Assembly: GCF_021462225.1 (NCBI RefSeq) | Contig: NC_061798.1 | Location: 24,839,320 to 24,903,319, forward strand | Direction of reading: 5' to 3' | Origin: Girardinichthys multiradiatus | Taxonomy: Eukaryota; Chordata; Actinopteri; Cyprinodontiformes; Goodeidae | Length of the DNA: 64,000 nucleotides | In this document: positions 1-12,240 of the stretch, piece by piece | Layout: each line of letters starts with the position of its first letter | Numbering within the stretch: position 1 is the stretch's first letter | The notes under the pieces: model-generated | What the model was told of the DNA's origin: nothing | Database searches by the model: none | Seen by the model: only the letters and a program-made list of their open reading frames with translations | Program-made: the position numbers and the translations under genes

Positions 1-60
1 TAAAACTGAGAGCCCAACAGGAGAAGAGCCTGATAACTAAAGGATCTGCCTCCCATTTGA

Positions 61-652
61 TGGGACCCAGCCATGGGTTACAACATTAAAGGCCAGTAAG
101 AACCCTTCTGGAACTTTCAAAATAAATTGCATTAACCTACTTCCATCACAACCAGGAACAAGAAGGGTAACAGCGGACTTCCGGTGACGTCACTGTTTGA
201 ATAAAAACCCTGCGTTCCAACAAACAGACCTCTTCCACACAGGTCCCCAGCGGACCTGGAAGGAGAGCCACTGCTCTAATGTCTCCTTGCTGCCAAGCAT
301 ACATGACTCTTCAGCTTGGATCCAAAAGTAACTATAATCACATGCAATAAAGTTAAGTAATGATTTGCTGTATGGGTATCTGGCATTCATTCATATAAAG
401 GTGTAATAAGACAAGCGTGACTTGACTTTTCTTCTGAGCTCTCCAGAAGCAGCCCTAATCGAAGCAGATTTCCCCCATGGCCTGGAAAAGAAGGCCGGGA
501 CCACATCGCACACCTTCCTGCGTGCACGTCCAGTTAGCGTGAGCTACCCCCCTCCATCGCGGCCACTCAAGGAACCAAATGTGCCTTTGTTGTATGGTTC
601 GGCCAGGCAAGCCTAAAGCCCTTCCCAATAGCTATAGAGGTTAGCTGCAAGC
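61..652 (+). repeat. Interspersed repeat, copy 1 (second copy at 61169-61741)
   Basis: Aligns colinearly with 61169-61741, sharing cagccatgggttacaacatt, tctggaactttcaaaataaa, aacaaacagacctcttccac, aggtccccagcgg and gaggttagctgcaag. Both copies lie in the same orientation, 61 kb apart, and differ by many substitutions and small indels. No intact frame is shared. The gtgacgtcac and gaataaaaacc motifs near 185-205 suggest an embedded promoter, as in an LTR, but I cannot define LTR ends here. Confidence 0.65.
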
Positions 653-1600
653 TAACCCTTTCTTTACCCACACATGGATGTTTTCCTCAATGCCCAGGAC
701 AAATCTCCTCAGCACAGTTCATTTAAGAGGTAGTGTTTGGGCAGAAAAGAGTTTAGAGTTAAATAATCGAAATAGTGTTTGTATAGTGGTGTTTGTTTTT
801 GTTTGTGCTGAGAAACTCAGCTAATGATGTGTTGTGTTTTTAAAGTTAAGACAAACTTTATTTAAATTGTACTAGACGAAGTCAGCTAATTAAACACCAT
901 TAATTTATCATTAACCATTTATCCAATAAGGTTTGGTTCTTATTTAAAATAATATTTCTTTAAATATTATTTTAATAAATAAAGGCAGATAATTAAACAC
1001 CATTGAGAATTAGTCATCCAGAAGGTTGGTTTTATTCAGCAGATCATTATTGTCAAAATAAGGTGAGATCTTTCCATGTAATCCATGCAACATTAAGTAA
1101 CTGCTCACAGTTAACTCCATAAAAGTTACAATAAATGTCCTTATATCCTTATGTGTAATCCATGCAATAATTAGTAAAACACACAGTTGAAGCAGTGAGG
1201 AGTGAAACAAGCATGTTCTCATATTCTGGAGCTGAGAGACTGGAGAGGCCTGTGTGGAGCCACATATTATCTGCCACATGTTATATGTCTTATCTTTTGC
1301 AAAAACATAAACAAGTATATCCAAAGAAATGATGTATGATGATTTTATATTCTTTCACATGTATTGAATAAAATTAGTAATCTTTGATTAACAAGTTAAA
1401 AGATGTATGATTGAAATGTGGTTAAGAACTGAGAATTAGAAAAAAAACAAAAAACATTAAGATTTGACATTCTCAATCAGCTATATATGAAAGAGATAAT
1501 GTTGTGTGGTGTATGAATAAAAAGGATGAAGTTTAAGTAATGGTTTTAAACTGTAAATGAAGTAAACGCTGTAACTAAAAGTTTGAGCAGCACCGATGTA
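653..1600. other. AT-rich intergenic sequence, nothing recognised
   Basis: No convincing reading frame or known repeat. The short frame at 1010-1324 has no domain or repeat signature and is likely chance. A few AT-palindromic blocks occur around 900-1000 (aaataatatttctttaaatattattt). Confidence 0.5.
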
Positions 1601-2560
1601 AGAATTAAAGCCTCTGTTTAAGAGGAAGTGTAACGTTGAGTGAGACAGGAATAGAGCAGATGTTCGGGAATTGGGGAAGTGAGAACTGCAGCTTACAGCA
1701 CAAGACTGATGACTGAGACGGGGGCGCAGGGCAAAGAAGAGGTCAGCAGACAGCTCAGGACTGAGGTGATGATGGCATGTCTGATATGGACACGACTCTG
1801 GAAATTCCAGAAAATCACCTTATGTCATGGGTGACCAATGGGACAGCCATGGCAACAACCACGGGCCAATGAGCACAAAGGGTTTGGTGGAAATGCTCTA
1901 TAAAATGGGTGGGAATAGAGGAACTATAGTTGGTTGTTTCCTCGCAGAAGACCAGCGAACAAGATCGGAGAGACGCTACAGATGAATCAGAGGACCAGAG
2001 ACACAGCCCAGCTGATCGACTGCATTAAAAAGAGGATCAACCCGTTTGCCTTAGAAGGACTGTGCCTCAAGATTAAGAATCTGATTTCATCTAAAGCCTT
2101 TTTATCCAGACGACAGAAGTGAACTTGATAGGTGAACAGCTGATTGCTCTAGGTTTCAGGCTTCTGGAAGTCCTGAATCAACCTCATTTATGTCTCCGGG
2201 TTTCCTTCAACTCTTCAGCCTCTGGAAACTACTGTCTTCGGAGACATATGACAACAAAGATCCTGTTTAACCATTGAAGCCTGGAGCATCAGTACCTGCC
2301 ACTTAAAGGAAGAAAACTGAAGATTAAGTTGTTAAGTTGTATTCCCTTCAAGAAATCACTCGTTGTTACCAAAAGAACCGTCTCCATCAGGTGCATGGAT
2401 GAGCCTCCGTCTTCAAAGCCTGTCCAACCTCATTAGTTTCAGCATCAGGGTAAGACAGGCTGAATTGATTTATTTATTTCTATTATTGAAATCATTACGT
2501 GTTGCCGAATTGAAGTTGTTACTGACACCTGCATAAGCGTTGCTAATTAAAGAAAGCATA
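1600..2560 (+). other. Unclassified repeat-like segment with promoter features
   Basis: GC-richer than its flanks. It has a TATA-like gctctataaaatggg at about 1894-1908, then a short open frame (1934-2122) with the peptide IDCIKKRINPF. The -RINPF- phrase resembles the start of proteins encoded by some fish mobile elements, but the match is too short to name. U3-like and R-like layout suggests a retroelement LTR or its leader. No paired repeat is seen in the window. Confidence 0.25.
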
Positions 2561-3650
2561 TAAAATTCTAGTTAAATCGTGGACATTCAATTAATTGAGT
2601 CACCTTATTTTTGGTTTTTCATTTGTGGTAAAAAGTCTTGTTGCCTGGTTTTGAGAGATTTTGGGAGGTTTTTATAGGTTGCCTTAGCCAAGTTTCTTAA
2701 AACAGCGCCCTTGGGGCTCATGTTGAGCCACTAAAGTGAACCTAGCCCATATACCAAGAGCCAGTTGTAAAAATAGGGTATGAGCAGCCGTGAACAAAAG
2801 TGACTGTTGAAAGTGTGGATGATTGCGATAGGCTACTTAGTCGTCCAGACCTACAGTTGAAGAAGGGCAAGACTTTTGTATGAAGGCTGTCAGAGGCTAG
2901 GCGAGTCATTTCCTTACACCAGCTTAAACAGAACTTTCAGTAAACCTGCTTAGTAAGACCTTTCAGGTTTAGGGAAGTCCGGACCCGTTGGATGGAGAGC
3001 TGGATTGAGCAAACCCTTTAGACATAGGGAAGTAGGAGGGAGGGGTTAGCTCATCGGACAACGAAATTGTTTAAAACATTATTTTATTAAACTAATGTTT
3101 TATTTGATCTTGCATTGTGAATGGTTGTTTGAAGGTATACCAATTATTGCCTAAGTTGGTTCCAAGACTAACTTAACTTCATTTACAGATTATTTAAGAT
3201 AATCCTTGGTTCTCAAACATAAATAACATTGAATGGTAATGTTGCATCTCTCCTTTGGCCATTGTTTTTAACCATCTTTGATTCACTTGTTTATTTGTAC
3301 ATATCCCATTAGTCTTCCTTATTCTTTCATTCTGCTTGGTAGTGCTTGGATTGTTCTAGTGTAGTAAAAAGTTTATTGATTGAAATATGTTTGACTTTGA
3401 GTTGACTTGACTTATTTTTGTTAATCAATTGTTGTATTTTAAGAAATTGTCTGAATTCATTCTGTGTGTTTACAGAATTTACTGTTCAATAATGGCAGAG
3501 CTTGGCTCATCCCTTTCAATTTAATCCTAATAACACTGCCTAATTGGGCTGGTATTTACAGGACAACCCTTAACAGACCAAAATCTAATTTAATAAAATA
3601 TTAAAGTATTAATATTAAGTAGTAAATTATATATTCACATTCATTATAAC
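2560..3650. other. AT-rich sequence without recognised gene
   Basis: No substantial reading frame. The 2700-3060 part is more complex in composition and may continue the retroelement-like segment before it. From 3060 to 3650 it is AT-rich with nothing recognised. Confidence 0.4.
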
Positions 3651-3654
3651 AACA

Positions 3655-5030
3655 CATTCTACTTATAGAGACTCTAGGAACCACCAGTAAACCTGCATTC
3701 TGAGAACGAAGTGCTCTGTTAGGACTATATGAAACAATCAGATCTCTCATGTATGATGGAGCTTGATGATTAAGGGTTTTATATGTAGGAAGGAGGATTT
3801 TAAATTATATTCTGACTTTAATAGGGAGCCAGTGAAGGGAAACTAAAATGGGAGAAATATGATCTATCTCTTTTTAATTTTGATCTGAACTCTTGCAGCA
3901 ACACTTTGGATCAGCTGAAGTCTTTTAACTGTATTTTGTGAACACCCTGAAAGTATTATAAAGTATTATGAATTATAATTTAATGCCAATCCACATTAAC
4001 TGATTGACTAAGATTGACTAAGAAATTTAATTTTCAAAGATTATGGTCCAAGGACAACAACTTCTGTCTTGTCTGAATTAAGAAGCAGAAAATTTAAAAT
4101 TATCCAAGTTTTTACGTCCTTGAGACATGCCTGTAGTCCAGGTAACTGGTTGGGCTCATAAGGATTTAGGGATAAGTAAAGCTGAGTATCATCAGCGTAA
4201 CAGTGAAAATGTATCCTATGCTGCCTGATAATTTTACCAATTGGAGGCATATATATTGTAAAGAGAATTGGCTCAAGCGACTGCACAATTAACCCTGGAG
4301 TTTCAAGATGATTTATAATTTACATGAACAAACTGGAATCTGTCAAAAAAATAATATTTTAACCAGCCTAGTGCTGTTCCCCTGATCCCTACAGCAAATT
4401 CCACCCTTTCTAAGAGAATGTTGTGATTGACTGTGTTAAATGCAGCACTGAGATCTAACAGGACAAGTACAGACACAAGTTCATTATCTGAGGCCATAAG
4501 AATATCATTAGTGACTTTCAGCAGAGCTGTTTCAGTGCTATGATGAGCTCTGAAACATGACTGAAACTCTTCAAACAGATCATTATATGTAAATGCTCAA
4601 ACACTTGATTAGCAACTATTTTCTCAAGAATTTTAGATAAGAACGAAAGATTGGAAATAGGTCTATAATTTTGTAAGTCCTCTTGATCAAGCAAAGGTTT
4701 CTTAAGTGAAGGTTTAACTACAGCTACCTTAAAAGCCTGTGGAACAGATCAATTTACTAAGGATAGATTAATCATGTCTAAAATGAGGGTGGTAATCAGT
4801 AGGAACACTTGGTTAATTTATTTGGTTGAGATTGGATCTAACTTACAACTTGAAGGTTTATATGAAGCTAACATTTTGAAAACTCTGGAATTCATTCGCT
4901 TCTCAAAAAAAGTGCAGTTCTCTTGAGACATTTTGGCCAATCAGCATACTGTCTAAAGTAAGTGACTTTTTAATCATCTTTTCTGCTAGGATAGAGATTT
5001 TTCTTCCGAATAAAGGCTCTGAGATCCACC
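3655..5030 (-). mobile_element. L2-clade LINE fragment (reverse transcriptase region)
   Basis: Minus-strand frames give reverse-transcriptase pieces in order from 5030 downward: [37 protein letters not shown] (catalytic D region), then HFHCYADDTQLYLSLNP (YADD active site) and KTWIILNFLLLNSDKTEVVV. At 3655-3900 the C-terminal stretch matches 54730-54990. Frameshifts and stops interrupt it, and 5' and 3' parts are missing. Same family as 53963-57152. Confidence 0.75.
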
Positions 5031-7015
5031 CAAAAAATAAAAGTGGCTTTCCTCAATCCTATAAAAACTCAGATTTTAAGCTTTATCACAATTCTTCTGA
5101 ACTATATCATAAAGACATTTAGATACTTGTCTACTTTAATATTGATTGTTATTTATAAATGTAATGTTCTTAAAATTAGGCTGGCCTGCAGAGCCATGAT
5201 GTATTGATTTATACAAGTATTGATGCACTCATAATCAGCACTCAGAGTTCATGTTGTGAGGGAGGCTTTAGGAGCTTTGTAGCACAATTTATACCAAATA
5301 TGTGGGTTTTGTGAACTAGATGGATATTAATAGCATGTTTTGCATGTGTTTGTGCATGAAAACATTCACAACTAAATACCTTCAGTGGCCTGCAATAGAT
5401 TTCTTTGTCATTAATTTAGCTCTTCTATAGCAATCATCCTGAAATGTGTATGTTAAATGATTTTAATAAACCAATTAACAAATTAATTAGTTGCAAAAGT
5501 TACCTTTCTCACCTAAAAAAATCTACTTTTTATCTTAAAAAAATAGCGAAATATAGAGGAGTTACAGAATAAAGGCTTTATACAGGCTGGCAGGTGCAGA
5601 CAACACATGGACATACACACACACACATTTACATGTGCTTGTATGTGTGTCCATGTCAGACTGTGTGTCTGGAGGCCTTCGTCCTCTTCTTCTCTTCTCT
5701 CTAGGCAGAAGACCCATGTCTTGCCTGCCATTTCTCAGTCTGACAGCTGAGAGTTGGACAGCATAGCAAGACAAGAAGAAGAGAGGGGAGAAAAAGCAGG
5801 GACAGAGGTTGCATGTTTGAAAGGAGAAACAGAAGAAATTGGAATGGAATACTCCATGCAGATAAGTTAAGTATCTCTAAATCTTTTTCCTATCTGCTCC
5901 TTTAAGGGGGACCAGGTGGTCTTCTTCTGTGGGAGCTTGACTAAAAGCTTACTTTCATGTTCTCTTGGCATCTTTGCACCTGCTTTCGTGGGGCTGGTAT
6001 AGGTGCAGAGAGGGCAGATAGAAGGCACAAGATAAGGTAGGTCTACAGAGGTTACAAGCTTTGTTGTTACACCACCCTGCAGCAGACCTCTTTGCCCTCG
6101 TGAACACCCTCTCCCTTCGCTGGACACATCTCACTGCGATGAATGCCAGGCTTTGAGTCAGCAACATGTGCATTTCTCTTTTCCCCATACTAAACTTTCT
6201 CTCTTTTTTCCAGCAGATCAGGATTTATTTCTGTTAAGCCGTATGTGTTTCTGTTTCAGTCAAACCGGAAGTAAATCTATTTTGTGTTACTTACAATGAT
6301 ATTTGTTTTTATTGCATTGAGGTTCAGTCTTAATTTATTAATGAGTTGTTTTCTATTTCTACTTTGACTTCAGTTGTTTTCTATTTCTATTTAATGCTGC
6401 ACATAAAATTATTAAACAAGCTCTGTTTTTATGTGCCTTGTAGGCAGCCAACTCTTGCTCTCGGCACCATTTGTTTTCCTATAGTAGTCATCCAGACTAT
6501 GTGGTCCGCCTGTTAGTTTCTGACAGCCATGTTGCGTTAGTGCTGGAGGCAAAGATTTTTCCTCCACTGGGTTGTTCCCCCCCTTTAGGTCAAGGCTTGA
6601 CTCAGAGGCCTGATTCCGTCACCCCAGGTTACTAGCTCAACACTTCCTGTTCTGAATGTGAAATGAGAGGGTAGCTGGAGTAAAGAAATTTCAGGTGCTT
6701 TGTTACTTGTAAAGAGGAGCTGGAAAAATGATTGTACTCCAGCTCAAATGTTATATTTACTTTTATTTTTATGCTATAGTATGACAGAGCCCACAGGAGT
6801 GACACCCGTCAAATGTAATATGTCAGCAAAAATTAAATGGTAACAAATGTTCATAGCATATCTTTTTTCACAATAGTTTATAACAATAACAGAAACATGT
6901 AAAAAGAAAGTGAATATGTAATGATAAATTAAATATATATCCTACATCATTTTTTTTTCTTTTATCCAATAAATATATGGATTTTATTTTAGTTTGTTTA
7001 TTTTTTATTTTTTGT
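5031..7015. other. Intergenic sequence; microsatellite at 5607-5645, no gene seen
   Basis: Contains an imperfect (CA)n/(TG)n tract at about 5607-5645 and some GC-richer single-copy-looking sequence at 5860-6650. The small frames here have no domain, no splice context I can defend and no homology that I recognise. Confidence 0.5.
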
Positions 7016-7019
7016 TTTC

Positions 7020-7215
7020 TAAATATTTCCACTGGTATTTTTCTTTGGTGTTGAGATCCAAGTCTTTGAATTAGGCAGGCATCCTCACCATCACCCTATT
7101 CTTTAAGTTCCTCCACAGATTCTCTATCACATTCAAGTTGGTACTCTGGCTGGTCACACCAAATTATTGAAATTATTTCCAGTCAGGAAGAAACATTAAA
7201 ATTAAAAGAATGCTT
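7020..7215 (-). mobile_element. Probable Tc1-like fragment
   Basis: cctccacagattctctatcaca followed by ttcaagttggtactctggct resembles the reverse complement of the transposase DLNPIE segment in fish Tc1 elements. Very diverged and short. Low confidence. Confidence 0.3.
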
Positions 7216-7555
7216 TGAACATAAAGCTGCTGAGGATATGAACACATCTGGGATAAACTGCCTTTTTGGATGTTTTAATATTTTATTTGTTTATTTTATT
7301 TTTTATAGAATGTTTCCTTATTCTGCTGGAAGCCATAATTTTAAAAATGCATTCACCATTTCAGTTTAATAGATCAAATTGTGCATTTCACAAAATGTTT
7401 TATTGCTTATTGAAAAAAATATATAACCATGATTGCGTTTAGTGTCCGAAAGCTTCTGAATATTTTTAACAAAAATTAGAATTTTTTGGGAAAAAGAACC
7501 TGCCTAATCTAAAGAGTAAGACATTGAATTAAAAATTAAACACATAGTAAGAAAA

Positions 7556-7849
7556 CATTTTTATTTTAATAAAGAAAATATTCCAAATTCATGAACAGGA
7601 ACCAGGCGGGAGCCACAAGGAGCAAAAAACACAGCAGAACAATGGAGATGAAGGTAAACAGGGAAACCAGCAAAGAACAATGACAACCAAACAGATTATA
7701 TACAGAAAGAGAGTTAATAGAAAGGCGGGACAAGCAAGTGAGGTAATCAGGTGAGTATAAGAAACAGCTGAGACCAATGAAAGCTGAGGGAGAGAAGAGT
7801 AAGAGCAAAATAAGAGCAACGAAAAAGACACAAGGAAGGATATCTAACA
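7556..7849 (-). mobile_element. Probable truncated LTR fragment
   Basis: Reads on the minus strand as TGTTAGATATCC..., with ttcattggtctcagctgttt, a TATA-like tgtatataatc near 7692-7702 and an AATAAA (complement of 7559-7564). Composition resembles the solo LTRs at 47990 and 55106. The far end lacks a matching CA/TG end or target duplication, so it appears truncated. Confidence 0.35.
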
Positions 7850-8330
7850 GCATAATACAAAAATGGACATATATACTAAAATAAAGCAGGACTTTGTTTA
7901 ATGCCAGATAAGTGACAGTTTGTTGCCTAAAACCTCAGTCTTTTTGCGCTCTCACCAAAGAGCCAGTAAATTCCCAAACAAGGTTAGCAAATTCCACACA
8001 TTAACATTTGTGATGTTAGGACAAAATAAATTAAAAAATCTGATATATCAGTTTGCATGTCTTATGGTGAGGCCCAAGATGCCACTCTTGCTGAGGTTCT
8101 CAAACTGGGAGCTAGGGAGAATTTGTTTTACCTCCCTTACCATCCTGCTCACTGTGCATGGTGGCAAGACAAATTTGGGTTCCCCCTGTGGCTTTGTTTG
8201 TCACACTTACAGCATTTACAAAATGTTTTCATTATTACTTTGATCTTTGACTGTATATACTGTAAAGTTTAGGCAATACCTATTTTCTTTTAACAGTTTC
8301 CTGAGAAGTAAAAATCAACATAGTCATATA

Positions 8331-9300
8331 CAATAAATTAGAATATGCTTTCTGATGAGTCTTGCTTGTCAGATTAAAAGGACCTTTTTAAAAATAACAA
8401 CCTTTAAGCAGGTACTGAAATGCTTTTCATTAAGACCACGTTTCTGTATTAATTGTTTTTTTCTTTTTTATTGGTTGGATGTAATATCCTTGTGACATAG
8501 AGAGGAACAAGGAGTCAAGGAAAGTATATAGAATAAGCAGACATTTTGAGCTTCTTCTTGATTGATTTTATTCAAGAAATCTTTATTTCTGCCAGGTTTG
8601 TTAAAAAGGAAAAAAGACGCCAACTTCTCTATCACAATTTTCCATCTTAAGCTCCATGTTACCAAAATCTTATTAGTTTTAAACACACCTGAACCTTATC
8701 AGTATACACCATTAGCAAATAGGTTAAACTAAACAAATATTTCAAGCAAAGTAACAGGAATAAGATATTCTGATCTACATCTAACTAAATGGTTTGCAAA
8801 ACACAACATTCATAGACTGCAGCTCAAAAGGTTGCTTTAAAGAAAATAAATTATACTATACAAAAAAGAAACCCCTGCATTTGGCTGTACCCAGTGATGC
8901 ACTCAGTGACACCATGAATGTATACAAACAAGAAGTGCTGGGCTGGCATTTCACACCTGTCCTGGATGTAGGATCTGAGCAAAAGGGACAAACAATGATG
9001 AGTGTATACAAAGTTACATTAACATGAATTATTCACCTTAAACAGGAGGGATGGGCCAGTGGCAAATGTTTAATGGACCAGTGGTGAATAAATACAGTCT
9101 CAAAACAATCTAAATCACTTCGTCACAATTCTAATTTTAAATGTTGTCTTTCCATTAACTGTAACCAGAAAATCATTGTAATTAAGAGAAATAAAGGCCT
9201 AAAACATCAGTCAGTGTGTAATCAATCTATGTAAGGTGTTTAACTTAATGAACTGAGTTACTGAAATACATGAACTTTTTAATAATATTCTAATTTATTG
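8331..9300. mobile_element. Non-autonomous DNA transposon with perfect 16-bp terminal inverted repeats
   Basis: caataaattagaatat at 8331-8346 is exactly inverted at 9285-9300 (atattctaatttattg). The right end also carries aaataaaggcctaaaacatc and actgaaatacatgaactttt, typical of the fish family that also gave 19858-21451. No transposase frame. The target duplication is unclear (flanks tcatata and aatatga). Confidence 0.55.
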
Positions 9301-9341
9301 AATATGACTGTACATCTACCTACCTTGAATGGAATGTTCTC

Positions 9342-9363
9342 TTTTTTTTTTTTTTTTTTTTTT
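9342..9363. repeat. Poly-T tract (22 T)
   Basis: Uninterrupted T run 40 bp after the right end of the 8331-9300 element. Could be a slippage-prone microsatellite or the reverse-strand tail of a lost retroposon; no body is seen. Confidence 0.8.
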
Positions 9364-10585
9364 CATATCTATGAATGGCTATCAGAAATGGGCCTCCTGT
9401 CATGTCTTATTTATACCCCAAGGAATCAATTGCAATATTTTAAAATAACAAAACTACTATTAATAAGTCTGAGTTTTTTAGTTTTCCAATCCTTTTATGG
9501 GCAAAAAACACATAGATTGGTGAGATGACGTTGTGCAAGTTGACATGAACAAATACATTGTTGGGGCAAGGCTATTAGACCACATCAAAGAAATGCAGAA
9601 CAATTTGCAAACTAAAATTTAGCTGCTCTTCATCACAGTAGATAGCTGTTGTTATAACACCTACTTCTATCCCAGGGTGTTTCCAAACAGATCAGTCTCA
9701 AAGACTTCATGTAGAGAAAGATGGCAAGCTATGACTTAAAGTTGACTGATTTTTATCTGTCATGGGTTCTAATTTATTTGAGGCAAGACATCTACTTCTT
9801 AAGACCAATCGCTGCTTGCCCTTAAACAACCATACTGCCAGGGTTAGCAGTGAGGTGAGGCAAGCTGAATTAAATGAAAAGCTACAGGATACAGTTTATT
9901 GGGTGGAAAGATAGCAAGTACTCCCTAAAATGCACACATAATATTTTTAGGTCAATAGGGCAGGAAGGCTGTGTCTCTGGTCAGTAGGTTGTTGCAGATA
10001 AGAAAACAAAGAAAAAATAGCAAAAATAGGCATAGCTGGACACACTGTAATGGCTGTTTGCTCTGATCTGATGAGGTGGTTGGGGAATACAGTCCAAGGA
10101 TGTTAGTGTTTGCGTGAAAGTGCATGTGTGGGGTCAGGCTGACCGATGAGGTGGTGATGGTGAAAGGTGATAGACCCTTTGAGAGAGGCTAATGGGGTCT
10201 CTTGAAAGTCTATTTACCCAGAGTAATAAAATGCATGTGCAAGGGGAAGAGTATGAGACAGGATCACAAGCTCAGACAGACAGGAGAGTCCCCTCAATTT
10301 TCCTTTAAGAAAAGGAAATGGTTTACATTGGAGCCATTGAGGATGTTGCAGCACATGTTGGGATTGTAAGTTTTTACTCTTGATAAACAGAAATAACTGA
10401 ACACATTAAATGTGTTGTTAAAGTGCCTTTCTCTATTGCACATAGATGGCTCAAATAATTGAAGGAAATAATTTTCAGGGTATAGTATCAAGTCAGTTAA
10501 ACTTTTGGAACATTGATCTAGTCAGTTAAGTAGTATGGGAATTGTTAATCAGTGTCAGCTGTTTTAACATTAATGAAATCAACAA
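9364..10585. other. Intergenic sequence, nothing recognised
   Basis: No convincing frame, domain or repeat. The only notable compositional feature is the GT-rich segment near 10100-10200. Confidence 0.5.
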
Positions 10586-10589
10586 TAGG

Positions 10590-11600
10590 TGCACTTATCG
10601 CGGCCACAATGCGATGACCCCAAAAACCGGAACGGTTTTGCAGGAGTCCAGGGTCAGTGTCACTACTGGTAGCATGAGGCAATACCTGGACCCTACATAG
10701 GTTTTACAGGCAGACCAACTCCACCGGGATGGCAGATTGATACGTGCCAATGCCTGGAGGTTTGCTGTGTCACCCAGCACAGTCTTAAGATCATGGAGGA
10801 GATTCCAGGTGACAGGGATTTACTCTAAGAGAGCTGAACAGGGCCATCAGAGGTATCTGCTCCTCTGTGCAAGGACGAACAGTACTGCCAGAGCTCTTTG
10901 AAGTTACATACAGCAAGCCCCTGGTGTGAATGTGTCTGACCAAACCATTAGTAACAGACTTCATGAGAGTGGTGTGAGGGCCCGACATTCTTCCGCAAGG
11001 CCCTGCGCTCACGGCCTGGCACCACGGAGCTCTACTGGCACTTGCCAAAGAAACACCAGAATTGGCAGATTTGGCACTGGTGCCCTGGTCTTTTCACATA
11101 TGAGAGCAGGTTCACTCTGAGCTCATGTGACAGATATCAAAGGATCTGGAGAAGCTGCGGTGAAAGTTAAGCTCCCTGCCACATTGTTCAGCATGATCGG
11201 TTTGGTGGTGGGTCAGTGGTAGTCTGGGGAGGCACATCCATGGAAAGACACACAGACCTGTGTATAATAAATGGGATGAAACCCTTGACCCCATTGTTAG
11301 ACCCTTCTGTGGGGCAGTGGGTTCTGGGTTCCTTCTGGTGCATGATATTGCCTGGCCCCATGTGGCAAGAGGATGCAGGTACTTCCTGGAGAATGTAGGA
11401 ATTGATAACATATCTGACACCACCAGGTTACACCTCAGACTGTCCAGGAGCTCAATAATGCCCTAGTCAAGATCGGGGAGGAGATATGCAATGACATTAT
11501 CTGACATCTCATAAGGAGCATTCTCCCACATTGTCAGGCATGCATACAAGCACATGGGAGCCAACCAAACTACTGAGTAAAATTTGGAGTTGCTGCGATG
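10590..11600 (+). pseudogene. Tc1-like transposase relic
   Basis: Plus-strand frames, shifted several times, give the helix-turn-helix/linker segment VNVSDQTISNRLHESGVRAR at about 10925 and the catalytic-core pieces LDPIVRPFCGAVGSGFLLVHDIAWPHVARG at 11290-11375. The second-aspartate motif is altered from QDNARPH to HDIAWPH, and the SPDLNPIE block is deleted. Dead element of the same broad family as 49814-51349. Terminal repeats are not clear. Confidence 0.65.
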
Positions 11601-12240
11601 ACATTTCAACAAATTGTACTACACTCAAAAAAGTTAACCAGGGCAGTTATCCACTTTGTTAACATTTCACTTCCAGTTAACACATAAAAATGTTAGGGAT
11701 CTGGGGTTGTTTTGTGTTTATGAAGTGTTCTGTTTTCACTCTGAGCTGCAGTTTCTCCTGGAGGGCGATACTGAGCAGTGTGCATCTGCACACCCGCTCC
11801 TAATCAACTTTGTTTGCTAAAGAATAAAAGAGGCTCTGGCTGCTGATCCTTCTTCGCCTCAGTGGCAACCCAAGTGGTACGTCTCGCCCTCTGAATAACT
11901 CAAGAGTAAGTTTCCTTGTGCTTTTTCTAGGTTAAAGCTAACCTTCTCTATCTACCCTCTCCAACGTTTCCTCCCAAGTTCTTCCTTGGACCGGTCTTTC
12001 TAAAAGACCACCTGGATTCCCACTTCTGACCTCTTCATGTCAGTTACCTATGGACAACCACTTTCATGTTAAGCTGAGCTCCTCTTACCATCGGAACCAC
12101 CACACTGACCTGTCCGCCCTCCGAAGCTCTCTACCAAACTGCTGTTGGAACGCAGCCCTCTGCACAAACATCACCCCTGGACCCGGCTCCCCTCTTCAAC
12201 TCAGCTCTCTGCAAAACGCTAGTAAGTTTATATTCTACTA

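Noticed and set aside
7566..7853. Hydrophobic minus-strand frames
   Set aside because: They fall within an LTR-like, pyrimidine-rich strand. No start context, domain or conservation argument.
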